Source of the DNA: Actinomycetes bacterium
Lineage (GTDB): Bacteria > Actinomycetota > Acidimicrobiia > Acidimicrobiales > RAAP-2
Direction of reading: 5' to 3'
Assembly: GCA_021793515.1 (NCBI GenBank)
Contig: JAJYSP010000024.1
Location: forward strand, 1 to 47,605
DNA length: 47,605 nucleotides
Every line of letters begins with the position of its first letter. The first letter of the stretch is position 1. The notes beneath the pieces were generated by a model. That model searched no databases. It had not been told where the DNA came from and saw only the letters and a list, made by a program, of their open reading frames with translations. Positions 40,271 to 47,605 of this stretch are shown one piece after another. Made by a program: the position numbers and the translations under genes.

Positions 40271-41127
40271 GGGAGCCTCCGAGAGATGGCCGAACTCGCG
40301 CGCTTGAGCTCGATGACGAGTGAGTCGATGTCCACGGGGATGTCCTCGATCATCGAGGAGAGCTGGATCGCCGCGACTGTTCGCTGTTCGCGATCGTGCA
40401 CCGGTACCGCGACCGACAGCGCACCCGCCTCGCGTTGGCCCTGACCGAAGGCGTAGCCGCGATCGCGAATGAGCTTCAGCCCCTCGACGAACTCGCTACG
40501 CGCGAGCTCGACGCCGCTCGCGAGTGGGATCGTGGTCACGCCCTCGAGGAGCTGGTCGAGGTCGTCGTCGTCCAGCGCTGCGGCAAGTACACGTGCGCCG
40601 CCCACCACGAGCGGCATCTGCTCGCCGATCGGCAATTGGAAACGCAGGGGCGGCGTGCTCGACACGCGAAGCAGCAACACGGCGCTGAACTCGTAGCGCA
40701 CCGTGAGCGACGACGTCAGCCCCGTCGACGCGGTCAACTCGATGAGGACCGGTTCGGCGGCCGAGACGAGACCGTTGGTCATGAGATACGCGTTGCCGTT
40801 GAGCAGCGAGGCGACCCCGAGTCGGTAGTCGAGTCCCTCACGTTCGGCGTAGCCGTACTTGATCAGCAGGTTCATGATGCGCTGGGTCGTCGCCAAGTGC
40901 AGTTGCGCGGCGGTCGCGATCTCGGTCAGACGCATCGGGCCACGGTGCTCGCGTAGCACCCGCAAGATAACGAAGGGGCGGTCGAGCGACCGGACCGAGC
41001 TGAGCTGGCCGTCGTCACCGTCGCCGTCGACCGACCCACGGGCCACCGAATTCGTCATTGGCGCTCCCGCGTCGCCATCTACTCGACCCTCGGCTCTCGA
41101 TTTGGCCACCGCTACGGCTCCCGCCAC
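40267..41127 (-). CDS. IclR-family transcriptional regulator
   Basis: A 286-residue regulator. After a charged, non-conserved N-terminus, the winged helix is at about 45-110 ([28 protein letters not shown]). The C-terminal IclR effector domain (about 120-280) binds small carboxylates in this family. It sits inside the catabolic operon, with both neighbours overlapping, so it likely controls the operon in response to its substrate. The first 16 nt overlap the HMG-CoA-lyase-like gene; a GTG at 41109 or the ATG at 41058 may be the true start. Confidence 0.9.
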   Translation of the reverse strand: MAGAVAVAKSRAEGRVDGDAGAPMTNSVARGSVDGDGDDGQLSSVRSLDRPFVILRVLREHRGPMRLTEIATAAQLHLATTQRIMNLLIKYGYAEREGLDYRLGVASLLNGNAYLMTNGLVSAAEPVLIELTASTGLTSSLTVRYEFSAVLLLRVSSTPPLRFQLPIGEQMPLVVGGARVLAAALDDDDLDQLLEGVTTIPLASGVELARSEFVEGLKLIRDRGYAFGQGQREAGALSVAVPVHDREQRTVAAIQLSSMIEDIPVDIDSLVIELKRASSAISRRLP

Positions 41128-42311
41128 TCACCCGGTCCCGATCCGCGCTCGAGTGCCGCATCGATGGCCTCGCGCACCGGTGAGGTGATGGCGGACTTCC
41201 ACGGAGCGCGGGCGTCAGTGTAGACCGGCGGACCAAGGCGGAAATGCTGCGCCTCGGTCTCGGTCTCGATGAATGGCAGATCCATCGGGAAGAGGCGGCC
41301 CGGTCGCGGTCGCGGCCCGGCCTTGGCGACGTGACCCCAGAGCGAATGGCCGACGACCTCCTCGGCGAGCGCCGCCGCCTCGATCAACCGGTCGAGATCG
41401 ACGCCGGTGTCCACGCCCAATTCCTCGAGCAGGTCCACTAGGTCCTCGGTCGCGATCATGCGCGTCATTCGGCCGTGACCGCCATAGGGGCAGCCGCCCA
41501 TCCCCCCGATCGAACTGTCGAGCACCAGCGTGCACTCGGGCCCGAGGGTTCGCAGCGCCACGTATGCCGAGAGCAGCGCCATGCCGCGCGCGTCATGGAG
41601 GTGGAGGTGGAACCGGGTGATCGCGGGCCAGCGGTCGCGGATGGCACGCAGTTGGGACTCGACGTGGTGGGGCAGGTTCCAGCCCATGGGGTCGCCGATC
41701 CACACCCGGTCGACCTCGACGCCCGCCGCGGTCCAGAGCTCGTGCTGGCGCGCGAGCATCGCCATGCGCGTCGCCTCGTCGAAGGGACCCAGCCAGTTGG
41801 ACCCCCACGCCGCGTTGATACCGATCCCCGCGTGCCGGTCACCACGCTCGAGCGCGCGTGCGATGACCTTCGGCCACTCCTCAATCTCCGCCTGCTGGGA
41901 ACGATTGGTGTTGCGGCGCACGAAGACGTCACAGAGGTGCACGAGGGTGCGCGGGACCTCGTCGGGGTCGCTGAGGCGAGCGGCGTAGTGGGCCATCCGC
42001 TCTCGCCCCCGCTCGTTGAGCGCGAGGGCGGTGTAGGTCACCCCCGCCACCGGCGTGAATCGGGCGACGAGTTCGTCGATGTCGGCCATCTGAGGCGTCC
42101 AGGCGGGACTCACGAAGGAACCGACGACGATCGTGCGCAGTCCCGTGCGCGAGAGCGCGTCCAGGAGTCGGAGCTTCTGGTCCACGGCGATGTCCGCGCG
42201 CTCGATCTGCATCCCCTCGCGCATGCCCTCTTCGACAATCTCCACGCGGGGCAGTCCGCTAACGGGTCCCCACGGCGCACCGGTTTTGAACTCAGATCGC
42301 ACGTTCGTCAC
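41112..42311 (-). CDS. HMG-CoA lyase-like aldolase
   Basis: A 399-residue member of the DRE-TIM/HMG-CoA lyase family. The signature metal and substrate loop is modified to VEEGMREGMQIE near residues 24-35, in place of VExxPRDGLQ. Zn-binding HLHLHDARGMAL and the active-site cysteine loop SSIGGMGGCPYG are intact. It should cleave a 3-hydroxy-3-methyl acyl-CoA. The neighbouring CoA-transferase III suggests that the acid is first activated, and (R)-citramalyl-CoA or HMG-CoA are the obvious candidate substrates. Its first 20 nt overlap the CoA-transferase gene. GTG 42311 is used; GTG 42302 is possible. Confidence 0.85.
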   Translation of the reverse strand: MTNVRSEFKTGAPWGPVSGLPRVEIVEEGMREGMQIERADIAVDQKLRLLDALSRTGLRTIVVGSFVSPAWTPQMADIDELVARFTPVAGVTYTALALNERGRERMAHYAARLSDPDEVPRTLVHLCDVFVRRNTNRSQQAEIEEWPKVIARALERGDRHAGIGINAAWGSNWLGPFDEATRMAMLARQHELWTAAGVEVDRVWIGDPMGWNLPHHVESQLRAIRDRWPAITRFHLHLHDARGMALLSAYVALRTLGPECTLVLDSSIGGMGGCPYGGHGRMTRMIATEDLVDLLEELGVDTGVDLDRLIEAAALAEEVVGHSLWGHVAKAGPRPRPGRLFPMDLPFIETETEAQHFRLGPPVYTDARAPWKSAITSPVREAIDAALERGSGPGEWREP

Positions 42312-43494
42312 GAAGCCTCTCGATCTCGTCGGCGGAGAACCCGATCTCGTAGAGTACGGCCTCGGTGTCGTGCCCGAGGGTTGGTGGCCCCGAGCGCGGG
42401 ACGAGGCTCACACCGTCGACGTGGACACCACTACCGACGACCGACACCGTCGCGCGATCCGCGAGACCGAGTTCGACCTCGTGGATGAGCTCGCGCGTTC
42501 GAATCTGTTCCTGGTCGAGTGCGTCGGCGAGACTCAAGACCAGCCCAGCCGGGACGCTCACCGTCGCGAGTTCGGCCTCCCACTCGGTCGAACCCTTCGC
42601 GGCGAGGGCCGATTCAAGTTCGGCCGTCAGCGCCGCGCGGTTACGTTTGCGATCCATACGGGTAGCGAACCGCGGATCGTCGACCAGGTCGAGACGACCC
42701 ACGACCCGGCACACGGACTCGAACTGGACCTGGGTATTCGCCGCGATATTGAGCAGGCCGTCACCGGTGCGGAACGTTCCCGACGGGGACGACGCCGCGT
42801 TGTGGTTGCCGTGGCGACGAGCGTCCTTGCCCGTGATCAGTTGCTCGGACACCGCCCAGCCCATCGCGGTCACGGCCGTCTCGAGCATCGAGACGTCAAG
42901 GAAGGTGCCGACGCCGTCACGGCCCCGGCGAACGAGTGCGGCCGAGATCGCCATCGCGGCGGCGTAGCCGCCGAGCGTGTCACAGATCGGGAAACCCACC
43001 CGCAATGGTCCACCGTCGGGCTCACCGGTGATCGCGGCCATGCCAGCGAGTCCCTGAATGATCTGGTCGTAGGCGGCGCGGTCGGCCAGTGGTCCCGTCT
43101 GACCGAACCCGGACACCGCGCAGTAGATGAGGGCGGGGTTGCGCTCGTGGAGCACCGTCCAGGAGAAACCGAGTCGGTCGAGCACGCCGGGACGCATATT
43201 CTCAACCAAGACGTCAGCGTGGTCAACGAGTCGGGCGAAGACCTCCCGGCCGCCCGCGCTCTTTAAGTCGATGGTTACCGATCGCTTGCCGCTGTTCTGG
43301 GCGACGAAGGCCGCCCCCATCGAGTGGGACTTCAGGTACTCGTCGTCGCCCATGTCTCGCGCGAGGTCCCCGGCCCCGGGGATCTCGACCTTGACGACGT
43401 CGGCGCCGAGCAGACCCAACTGATACGCCGCGAACGGCCCGGCGAGCACCGTCGTCACGTCGAGGACGCGCACGCCTTCGAGCAACCCAACCAT
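42292..43494 (-). CDS. CaiB/BaiF family (class III) CoA-transferase
   Basis: A 400-residue class III CoA-transferase. The N-terminus VRVLDVTTVLAGPFAAYQLGLLGADV and the catalytic aspartate in AAYDQIIQGLAGM are typical. The enzyme moves CoA from a donor such as succinyl-CoA to a carboxylic acid. It is first in the overlapping seven-gene operon and starts at ATG 43494 with AAGGA 8 nt upstream. With the HMG-CoA-lyase-like enzyme next to it, it resembles the succinyl-CoA:(R)-citramalate CoA-transferase and (R)-citramalyl-CoA lyase pair of Chloroflexus, as a hypothesis. Confidence 0.9.
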   Translation of the reverse strand: MVGLLEGVRVLDVTTVLAGPFAAYQLGLLGADVVKVEIPGAGDLARDMGDDEYLKSHSMGAAFVAQNSGKRSVTIDLKSAGGREVFARLVDHADVLVENMRPGVLDRLGFSWTVLHERNPALIYCAVSGFGQTGPLADRAAYDQIIQGLAGMAAITGEPDGGPLRVGFPICDTLGGYAAAMAISAALVRRGRDGVGTFLDVSMLETAVTAMGWAVSEQLITGKDARRHGNHNAASSPSGTFRTGDGLLNIAANTQVQFESVCRVVGRLDLVDDPRFATRMDRKRNRAALTAELESALAAKGSTEWEAELATVSVPAGLVLSLADALDQEQIRTRELIHEVELGLADRATVSVVGSGVHVDGVSLVPRSGPPTLGHDTEAVLYEIGFSADEIERLRDERAI

Positions 43495-43575
43495 GGATCA
43501 ATCCTTACCGGCGCCGAACGGCGCCTCGTGCTTAATCCCGTTCCAATATCGACTCTCGCGAAATCGAACGGGGGG

Positions 43576-43615
43576 GTTCGTTCGCCGTGGCGGTTTCCCG
43601 CCACGGCGAACGAAC
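43576..43615 (-). terminator. Perfect 18-bp hairpin terminating the ABC transporter operon
   Basis: Left arm 43576-43593 and right arm 43598-43615 are exact reverse complements around a 4-nt loop (TTTC). It begins 16 nt after the binding-protein stop on the minus strand. It is followed by a C-run rather than a T-run, so Rho-independent release may be partial and some transcription may continue into the CoA-transferase operon. Confidence 0.75.
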
Positions 43616-43631
43616 GACTACCGCAGCCTGA

Positions 43632-44927
43632 CTACCCCTCCTTGGCTACGACCTTCGCGAGATCCTGAGGTGTGATGTACGTGCGAACCACGTTGTTGAG
43701 GTTCGAGTCGAATCCGACCATCTGGAAACCACTGAAGACGTTGTGGTACTTGTTGAAGTCGTCGTTGCCGCCGGCTCCCTGGTAGTTGATCTTCTTGTGG
43801 TGCTTGATCAGCGCCACACACGAGGCGTATGTGAAGCACTGGACCCCCGGCGGGTCAGAGACCTTCATCACGTCGTTGACCCAGACCTTCGGGTTCGTCG
43901 AGTTCGCCATCGTCATCGCGAGTGAGGCGATGATGATCGAGTCGTAGAAGTTGAAGGACGTGGGCAGGATCGACGTGGTGCGCCACACGCTCTGGTAGTC
44001 CGCGAGGAAGTGGTTGTACGCGCTGTCAGCCGTCGTCGGGGTCGCCGGCAAGGCCGCGGTCAAGTTCGTCGACGCCGCTGACCCGAAGGACTTGGCGTAG
44101 ACACCCTGGGGTGCGGACTGCAGGTCGTCACCGACCCATTGGGCGGCCGTCGTGTAGCTCAGCTGCTGGGCGTCTGACATCAGGGTCGCGTAGGTCTGGG
44201 AGTCCATCGAGTCGAAGATCACCTTGGGGTTGCCCGCGAAGGCCTGCGTCAGCTCAGAGCTGTACGAGGACTGACCAGGGGTCAGGGTGATGTTCTGCTG
44301 GATGGTCCCACCGAGCGCCTTGAATGCCTTCATGAGCGGTGGCACGAAGCCCTGTGAGTTCGCCGAGTTGTCGAACATCAACGACGCCGTCTTCCATCCG
44401 TGACTGATGGCGTAGTACGCCATCGCGATCGCCTCGGTCGAGTCCGACGCAGTCGTGCGGAACACGTACTGGTAGTGCATCGTGTCGAGGTTGCTCAACC
44501 CGCCGACCATGAAGTCCACCACGTTGTTCGGCTTGAACTGGTTGATCACGGCCTCGATCGTCGGTGAGAACGGGCCCACGACGAACGTCGGGTGGTGTGT
44601 CATGAGGTTACGGAAGGCCGGCAGGGTGTCCACCGAGTCCGCCGCGTCGTCAACAAAGGAGCTCGTCAACTGGTGACCGAGGACCCCACCGTTGTGGTTC
44701 ACCTCGTAGAGGCCAACCTTCACACCGTGCACGCCCCACGCCGAGAGCAGGGACTTGGACCCGGTGAAGGGCAGAATCCCACCGACGACCAGTGGTGGCA
44801 ACTTCTTCGTGCCCGCGCTCGCGGGCACGCTCATGAGTCCGGCGCCAACCATCGACGCCATGGTCGCGAGCACGAGGCCAACTTTGACGCTGCCCCGCCC
44901 TCGCGAGTACCGCCTACTTACTTTCAT
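43632..44927 (-). CDS. livK: Branched-chain amino-acid-type ABC transporter substrate-binding protein
   Basis: A 431-residue type I periplasmic-binding protein of the LivJ/LivK family (leucine, isoleucine, valine or other amide/urea-type ligands). A signal peptide is in residues 1-38 (RGSVKVGLVLATMASMVG...PASAG). The mature protein begins LPPLVVGGILPFTGSKSLLSAWG and has the two-lobe layout with VVGPFSPTIEAVINQF and VRTYITPQDL at the end. It is the last gene of the operon, with its own GGGGAG ribosome site 7 nt before ATG 44927. It lacks a lipobox cysteine. Confidence 0.88.
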   Translation of the reverse strand: MKVSRRYSRGRGSVKVGLVLATMASMVGAGLMSVPASAGTKKLPPLVVGGILPFTGSKSLLSAWGVHGVKVGLYEVNHNGGVLGHQLTSSFVDDAADSVDTLPAFRNLMTHHPTFVVGPFSPTIEAVINQFKPNNVVDFMVGGLSNLDTMHYQYVFRTTASDSTEAIAMAYYAISHGWKTASLMFDNSANSQGFVPPLMKAFKALGGTIQQNITLTPGQSSYSSELTQAFAGNPKVIFDSMDSQTYATLMSDAQQLSYTTAAQWVGDDLQSAPQGVYAKSFGSAASTNLTAALPATPTTADSAYNHFLADYQSVWRTTSILPTSFNFYDSIIIASLAMTMANSTNPKVWVNDVMKVSDPPGVQCFTYASCVALIKHHKKINYQGAGGNDDFNKYHNVFSGFQMVGFDSNLNNVVRTYITPQDLAKVVAKEG

Positions 44928-44962
44928 TGGAATTCTCCCCCTTGTTGTTTCTGTCTCGTGGC

Positions 44963-44979
44963 AGCGGGCATTTCCCGCT
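44963..44979 (-). promoter_or_regulatory. Intercistronic hairpin between livF and the binding-protein gene
   Basis: AGCGGG / CCCGCT, a 6-bp stem with 5-nt loop, overlaps the end of the gap before the SBP gene (the livF stop is at 44981). Such hairpins can stabilise the downstream message, which fits the higher need for binding protein. Confidence 0.4.
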
Positions 44980-44980
44980 T

Positions 44981-45700
44981 CTACGACCTGTTCGCCTCGG
45001 CCCGGCCGAGGAAGATTGCTGCGAGGTCCAACGCCACGATCTCGGACGCGAGTCCGTGCACGTGGTTGGAGCCGGCGACGAAGATGTGGACGAAGTGGGC
45101 GTGCTTTAGGGCGCGCTCGACGTTCTGCTCGACGACGAGGACACCGGTGCCCGACGCCGCGATGCGCTCGATCTGGTTCCACACGACGTCGGTGTAGGCG
45201 GGCGACAACCCGGCGGTCGGCTCGTCGAGCACGATGACCGATGGCTCGACCATCAGGGACCGCGCGATCGCGAGCAGGTTCTGCTGACCACCCGACAGGA
45301 ACCCGGCCTTCTTCTCGCGGGCTTTGTTGAGGTCCGTGAAGATCGAGAGGATCTCCTCCATGCGCGCGTCGGTGTTGCCCTTGGCGGCGAACCCGCCGAC
45401 TTCGAGGTTCTCGCGCACCGTCAGGTTCTTGAACACGTTGTCGTTCTGGGGCACGTAGACGAGTCCGTGACGCGGGATCTGGTGTCCCGGCATCCGGGTG
45501 ATGTCCAGGTCGCCGACCATGATTCGTCCCGTGCTCGCGCGCAGGATCCCGACGACGGTCTTAGCGAACGTGGACTTCCCGGCGCCGTTGGGTCCGATGA
45601 TCGTGGTCACCGTCCCCTGCTCGACCGACAACGAGATGTCGGTGATGATGGGCGTGCGGCCGTATCCGGCCGTCACGTTCTCAGCGAGTAGTGCTGGCAT
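44981..45700 (-). CDS. livF: ABC transporter ATP-binding protein LivF
   Basis: A 239-residue ATPase. Walker A GPNGAGKST near residues 37-45, Q-loop PQNDNVF, signature LSGGQQNLLAIARSL and Walker B VIVLDEPTAG are complete. The opening LLAENVTAGYGRTPIITDISLSV fits LivF. It drives branched-chain amino-acid import with LivG. It overlaps livG by 20 nt. Confidence 0.92.
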   Translation of the reverse strand: MPALLAENVTAGYGRTPIITDISLSVEQGTVTTIIGPNGAGKSTFAKTVVGILRASTGRIMVGDLDITRMPGHQIPRHGLVYVPQNDNVFKNLTVRENLEVGGFAAKGNTDARMEEILSIFTDLNKAREKKAGFLSGGQQNLLAIARSLMVEPSVIVLDEPTAGLSPAYTDVVWNQIERIAASGTGVLVVEQNVERALKHAHFVHIFVAGSNHVHGLASEIVALDLAAIFLGRAEANRS

Positions 45701-46493
45701 TGATTACCTCACCTAAGTACGCGTGGACAACTTCTTCATTGGCGCGCAGGTCGCTGAGGCGGCCCGTCGCGAGGGTTCGGCCTTCGGCCAGGACGATGAC
45801 GTGGTCACAGATCTTCTCGACCACGTTCAGGTTGTGCTCGACCATGAGGATGGTCATGCCGCTCGCCTTCAGGTCCAAGATGTACCCGCCGATTCGGTCG
45901 ATCAGCGCCGGGTTGACGCCGGCCATCGGCTCGTCGAGCAACAGGATCTGCGGCGAGGCCATAACACCGCGGGCGATCTCGAGCAGCTTCTTCTGTCCGC
46001 CGGAGAGCTCGCGGGATCGGTTGTCACGCAGGTCGTACAGCCCGTAGGTGTTGAGGATCTCGAGGGCGCGCTCGGTGTTCTCCCGCTCCTCGCGCTTGGT
46101 GCGCCCGGGTCGGAAGAAGATGTTGAACAGCGACTCGCCCGCCTGGTGTTGGGGGGCGACGAGCAGGTTCTCGAGCACGGTCAGCCCTCCGAGCTCGCGT
46201 GAGAGCTGGAAGGTGCGCATGAGGCCCATGCGCGCGATCTTGTAGCTCTCCCAGTTGGTGACATCGGTCGAGCCGATCTGCATGGCGCCGCTGTCGCTCT
46301 TCATCATCCCCGAGAGGATGTTGACGACCGTCGTCTTGCCGGCGCCGTTGGGACCGATCAGGGCGGTGATCATGCCCTGGGGCACGTCGAAGGTCGCTCC
46401 CGTGACGGCCATGACGCCCTGGAAGGACTTCTTGATCTCCTGGCAACGCAGGGCGAAGACGCCCTCGGTCGCGGTGTCGTTTCGCTCAGCCAT
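45681..46493 (-). CDS. livG: ABC transporter ATP-binding protein LivG
   Basis: A 270-residue ATPase. Walker A GPNGAGKTT, signature LSGGQKKLLEIARGV and Walker B ILLLDEPMAG are present, and the LivG-type GMMKSDSG and RTFQLSRELGGLTVLENLL segments distinguish it from LivF. ATG 46493 gives the normal start; it overlaps the livM stop by 8 nt, so livM, livG and livF are translated together. Confidence 0.92.
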   Translation of the reverse strand: MAERNDTATEGVFALRCQEIKKSFQGVMAVTGATFDVPQGMITALIGPNGAGKTTVVNILSGMMKSDSGAMQIGSTDVTNWESYKIARMGLMRTFQLSRELGGLTVLENLLVAPQHQAGESLFNIFFRPGRTKREERENTERALEILNTYGLYDLRDNRSRELSGGQKKLLEIARGVMASPQILLLDEPMAGVNPALIDRIGGYILDLKASGMTILMVEHNLNVVEKICDHVIVLAEGRTLATGRLSDLRANEEVVHAYLGEVINASTTR

Positions 46494-47469
46494 TGGTGGT
46501 CTCCTGTCCGATTGCGGCCTCGACGGGGGCTGCGGGCACGACGACGGCGCTGTCGTCGAGTGTCTGGGTCGACCGCTTAACGAGGGTGAAGGGACTGCGC
46601 CGGACCCGCTCGGGCACCACACCCTGTGGGCGGAACCAGAGCATGACCATGAGCAACACGCCCACGACCATCGTGTCGATGTACTCAATCAGCCCCGGGT
46701 GGCCCGGGATGCTGGGCAGGAATGCAGGCAGGTGGATCAGCAGGGTCTCGACGAGCAACGCGCCGACGAGCAGTCCCACGTTGTTGCCGACGCCGCCGAC
46801 GAGGATGACCGCGAAGACGACGAAGGTCTCACCGGGCAGCCACGCCGTCGGGTTGAACGAGCCACCGAACTGGATGATGAGTCCACCGCCGACGCCGGCG
46901 TAGAACGACCCGATGAGCATCGAGGTCAGCTGGTAGCGGAAGACGCCCTTGCCGAGGGTCGCCGCCACGCCGTCGTCGTCGCGAATGGCCCGCAGCGTTC
47001 GACCGAGCGGCGCGTTCGTGATGCGGCTCATCACCCACCACATGATGAGCGCGACCACTCCGGTGACCATTGCGAAGAACGGCACGAACGCGTTGGTCGT
47101 GAGCTTGAAGAAGCCCGCCAGCGGCTCGGGGACGTTGTAGAGACCGTCAGCACCATTGAAGAGCGGGACGTAGTTGTTAATCACGTCATAGAGCACGAGT
47201 GACAGCGAGATGAGCACCACCGCGAGGTAGTCCGTGCGCAACCGTCGCAGCGCGATCAACGCGACCACCAACGCGAGGGCCGACGCCGCGAGACCGCCGA
47301 GGATCAAGTTGATCGGGAACGGCAGACCCCAGCCGAGGATGTACTGCTGTCCTGTGCCGGCCGAAGCCGGGAGGCTGGTCACGCCGGTGATGTAGGCGCC
47401 CACGGCGACGAAGCCGATGTAGGCGAAGTTGAGGATTCCGGTTTCGCCGTACTGGATGTTCAGCCCCAT
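46486..47469 (-). CDS. livM: ABC permease LivM, N-terminally truncated at an insertion sequence
   Basis: A 327-residue permease of the branched-chain family with several membrane helices, the conserved GLNIQYGETGILNFAYIGF and TNAPLGRTLRAIRDDD segments, and the usual LWFRPQG end. LivM normally carries some 30-50 further N-terminal residues including the first helix before the GLN motif; here in-frame coding resembles LivM back only to DATIL (about 47485), then becomes an unrelated R/H-rich reading that stops at TAG. The break coincides with the IS edge on the other strand. ATG 47469 may still start a shortened protein. livH would be beyond the element. Confidence 0.75.
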   Translation of the reverse strand: MGLNIQYGETGILNFAYIGFVAVGAYITGVTSLPASAGTGQQYILGWGLPFPINLILGGLAASALALVVALIALRRLRTDYLAVVLISLSLVLYDVINNYVPLFNGADGLYNVPEPLAGFFKLTTNAFVPFFAMVTGVVALIMWWVMSRITNAPLGRTLRAIRDDDGVAATLGKGVFRYQLTSMLIGSFYAGVGGGLIIQFGGSFNPTAWLPGETFVVFAVILVGGVGNNVGLLVGALLVETLLIHLPAFLPSIPGHPGLIEYIDTMVVGVLLMVMLWFRPQGVVPERVRRSPFTLVKRSTQTLDDSAVVVPAAPVEAAIGQETTNG

Positions 47470-47487
47470 CGCGAGGATGGTGGCGTC

Positions 47488-47605
47488 CGATCTCCGGTGT
47501 AAAAGAGCGACGGGCGTAGGTTCCTTCTAGAGATTCCAAACTCAGAAGGAGAACCCACACCCGTGCCAAGACGAGTATCCCCCATCGAGCGCGTACGCGC
47601 TGAGA
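47488..47605 (+). mobile_element. Left end of an IS256-family-type insertion sequence interrupting livM (partial)
   Basis: The normal livM sequence ends near 47487. From there the DNA holds a non-coding end segment (GATCTCCGGTGTAAAA about 47489-47504, perhaps the terminal repeat), then a ribosome site and a transposase-like start. Only one end is inside the window, so neither the inverted repeat pair nor the target duplication can be checked. The exact boundary is an estimate. Confidence 0.55.
47563..47605 (+). CDS. Start of an IS256-family-type transposase (partial)
   Basis: GTG 47563 has AGAAGGAGA about 10 nt upstream and begins MPRRVSPIERVRAE, a start I associate with an abundant actinobacterial IS256-type transposase family. 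Only 14 codons are in the window, so the family call rests on a very short match. The reading is divergent from livM and continues past the window end. Confidence 0.5.
   Translation, partial: MPRRVSPIERVRAE

Noticed and set aside
1-47605. CRISPR arrays, toxin-antitoxin pairs, restriction systems, prophage or biosynthetic megasynthase genes
   Set aside because: No direct-repeat arrays and no such protein motifs were seen in the window.

Overview
The window is high-GC DNA with dense, overlapping operons. The pheA/typA/rimO/cinA housekeeping set, a pyruvate:ferredoxin oxidoreductase-type operon, a secreted sedolisin (a protease family typical of acidic habitats) and many start codons placed directly after a -10 box all suggest an actinobacterium, perhaps of the Acidimicrobiia. 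That placement is inference from gene content and style; no rRNA or marker-gene tree could be run.

Layout. 1-0.25 kb: possible tail of a gene entering from the left. 0.4-4.9 kb (minus): a tRNA-Ser(GCT), a strong hairpin, then rimO-pgsA-cinA-serine hydrolase. 5.0-7.9 kb: an orphan amino-acid binding protein, a Nudix hydrolase divergent from a TauE/SafE-type exporter, and a DUF4395 membrane protein. 7.9-12.6 kb: two large secreted proteins (an S53 protease and a Thr-linker surface protein). 12.6-16.5 kb: a coiled-coil miniprotein, a 33-residue membrane miniprotein, two overlapping unknown proteins, typA and tRNA-Ser(TGA). 16.6-20 kb: a secreted unknown, pheA, and a divergent PLP decarboxylase. 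19.9-24.5 kb (minus): paiB, two GNAT acetyltransferases, a DUF3048 protein, an alpha/beta hydrolase and an agmatinase-family enzyme, possibly a polyamine-linked operon. 24.7-26.8 kb (minus): TauE/SafE exporter, DUF1634 and GntR. 27.1-27.9 kb: a 58-residue Cys-rich miniprotein, a candidate structured RNA leader and a small secreted protein.

28.1-32.5 kb (plus): a four-gene 2-oxoacid:acceptor oxidoreductase operon (gamma, alpha, beta) ending in a fused GltD-like flavoprotein plus two-cluster ferredoxin. 32.7-36.3 kb: a very large PAS/GAF/EAL protein that would degrade c-di-GMP. 36.2-43.5 kb (minus): a tightly overlapping seven-gene catabolic operon: CoA-transferase III, HMG-CoA-lyase-like, IclR regulator, MmgE/PrpD, PrpB-like lyase and two methyltransferases. 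43.6-47.5 kb (minus): a branched-chain amino-acid-type ABC transporter (livM-livG-livF-binding protein). Its livM lacks the usual N-terminus exactly where the first codons of an IS256-type transposase begin on the other strand, so an insertion sequence appears to have cut the operon.

The best leads for something undescribed are the acyl-CoA/tricarboxylate operon, the structured leader at 27.36-27.49 kb with two competing long-range stems, the tandem proteins before typA, and a recurrent promoter-start arrangement (TANNNT, 6-7 nt, start codon) that reveals two miniproteins missed by length-based gene finding.
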